Shown: positions 63,658 through 64,000 of the stretch, piece by piece
How positions within the stretch are numbered: the first letter of the stretch is position 1
Layout of the letters: the number at the start of each line of letters is the position of its first letter
Assembly (NCBI GenBank): GCA_902785705.1
Contig: CACZZN010000005.1
Span: 62,001-126,000 of the forward strand
Reading direction: 5' to 3'
DNA from: an uncultured Veillonellaceae bacterium
Lineage (GTDB): Bacteria > Bacillota > Negativicutes > Selenomonadales > Selenomonadaceae
Length of the DNA: 64,000 bases
Notes under the pieces: generated by a model
Told to the model about the DNA's origin: nothing
The model's database searches: none
Seen by the model: only the letters and a program-made list of their open reading frames with translations
Program-made: the position numbers and the translations under genes

Positions 63658-64000
63658 AAAGATCGATTCCTGCCTTTCCGGCAAGCTCGCGGACAGCATA
63701 GAGGGGAAGTCCCACGACATTGGACCAGGAACCTCGGATTCCGCGGATAAAGCACTCTGCGCCGCCCTGGATGGCATAGGCGCCGGCCTTGTCCATCGGC
63801 TCCCCCGTCGCGACATAAGCCGCTATCTCCGCTTCCGTCATCTCCCCAAAGATCACCTCTGTCGTTTCCGTTGATTGGAAAACCTGTCCCTGCCGGACAA
63901 AAGCAATCCCCGTGATGACCTCATGCGTCTTTCCCGCAAAAGAGCGCAGCATGGCCTTTGCATCCTCCGCATCCTTCGGCTTGCCATAGATGTGATGTTC
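63623..64000 (-). CDS. maf: Maf-family nucleotide pyrophosphatase, 5' end cut by window edge
   Basis: The last 125 codons are present. Recognisable Maf features are HHIYGKPKDAEDAKAMLRSF, HEVITGIAFV, EIAAYVATGEPMDKAGAYAIQG and IRGSWSNVVGLPL. The family hydrolyses non-canonical or canonical NTPs such as dTTP/UTP and is tied to septum control. The N-terminal active-site loop lies beyond the right edge. Confidence 0.92.
   Translation of the reverse strand, partial: EHHIYGKPKDAEDAKAMLRSFAGKTHEVITGIAFVRQGQVFQSTETTEVIFGEMTEAEIAAYVATGEPMDKAGAYAIQGGAECFIRGIRGSWSNVVGLPLYAVRELAGKAGIDLYGNHGKGSAVE

Overview
The window reads as a chromosomal segment of a diderm Firmicute of the class Negativicutes (Selenomonas/Mitsuokella-like). 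Low-GC Gram-positive type genes (addAB, rqcH, fapR-plsX-fab, gatCAB) sit beside genes that need an outer membrane (two RND efflux pumps) and a rod-shape/division block (mreBCD-mrdA-minCDE). The genus is inferred from gene content, not from a marker gene. Most genes lie on the minus strand. I saw no tRNA, rRNA, CRISPR array or complete insertion sequence.

Region by region. 1-7.7 kb: addB and addA (double-strand-break repair), separated by a 1.65-kb insert on the opposite strand carrying a PC4-like ssDNA-binding protein and a DUF1016 (YhcG-type) nuclease. 7.9-18 kb: signalling genes (a shortened PaaK-like protein, cheR, a chemoreceptor, a CheB-like methylesterase with a degenerate receiver, an HD-GYP protein) around rqcH, then a DedA-like membrane protein with a Tat-exported phosphoesterase. 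18-25.9 kb: an accessory stretch, visibly more AT-rich from about 19 kb, with an acetyltransferase, a Fic protein behind an array of six short repeats, rRNA-methyltransferase 3'-end remnants, two genes each interrupted by one stop codon, a GmrSD-like restriction protein with a SEC-C tail, and a helicase stub. It ends at the 3' end of an intact rlmCD-type methyltransferase gene.

25.9-37.8 kb: rlmCD-gph, a membrane diguanylate cyclase co-oriented with an orphan TRAP-type binding protein, gatCAB, an AT-richer MFS transporter and cstA. 38-46.9 kb: two adaptor-permease RND cassettes in tandem, with a strong promoter and palindrome ahead of the first and no outer-membrane channel gene. 46.9-56.5 kb: an MBL hydrolase, then the fatty-acid/phospholipid cluster fapR-plsX-fabK-fabD-fabG-acpP-(FMN reductase)-fabF-rnc, preceded by a FapR box and an unusual leader, and rpmF with yceD. 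56.6-64 kb: maf-radC-mreBCD-mrdA-minCDE for envelope growth and septum placement.

The core blocks are conserved operons. The candidates for something less described are the pair inserted in addBA, the Fic repeat array, the GmrSD operon with its two decayed partners, the covarying dispersed repeat, and the SBP-diguanylate cyclase pair.
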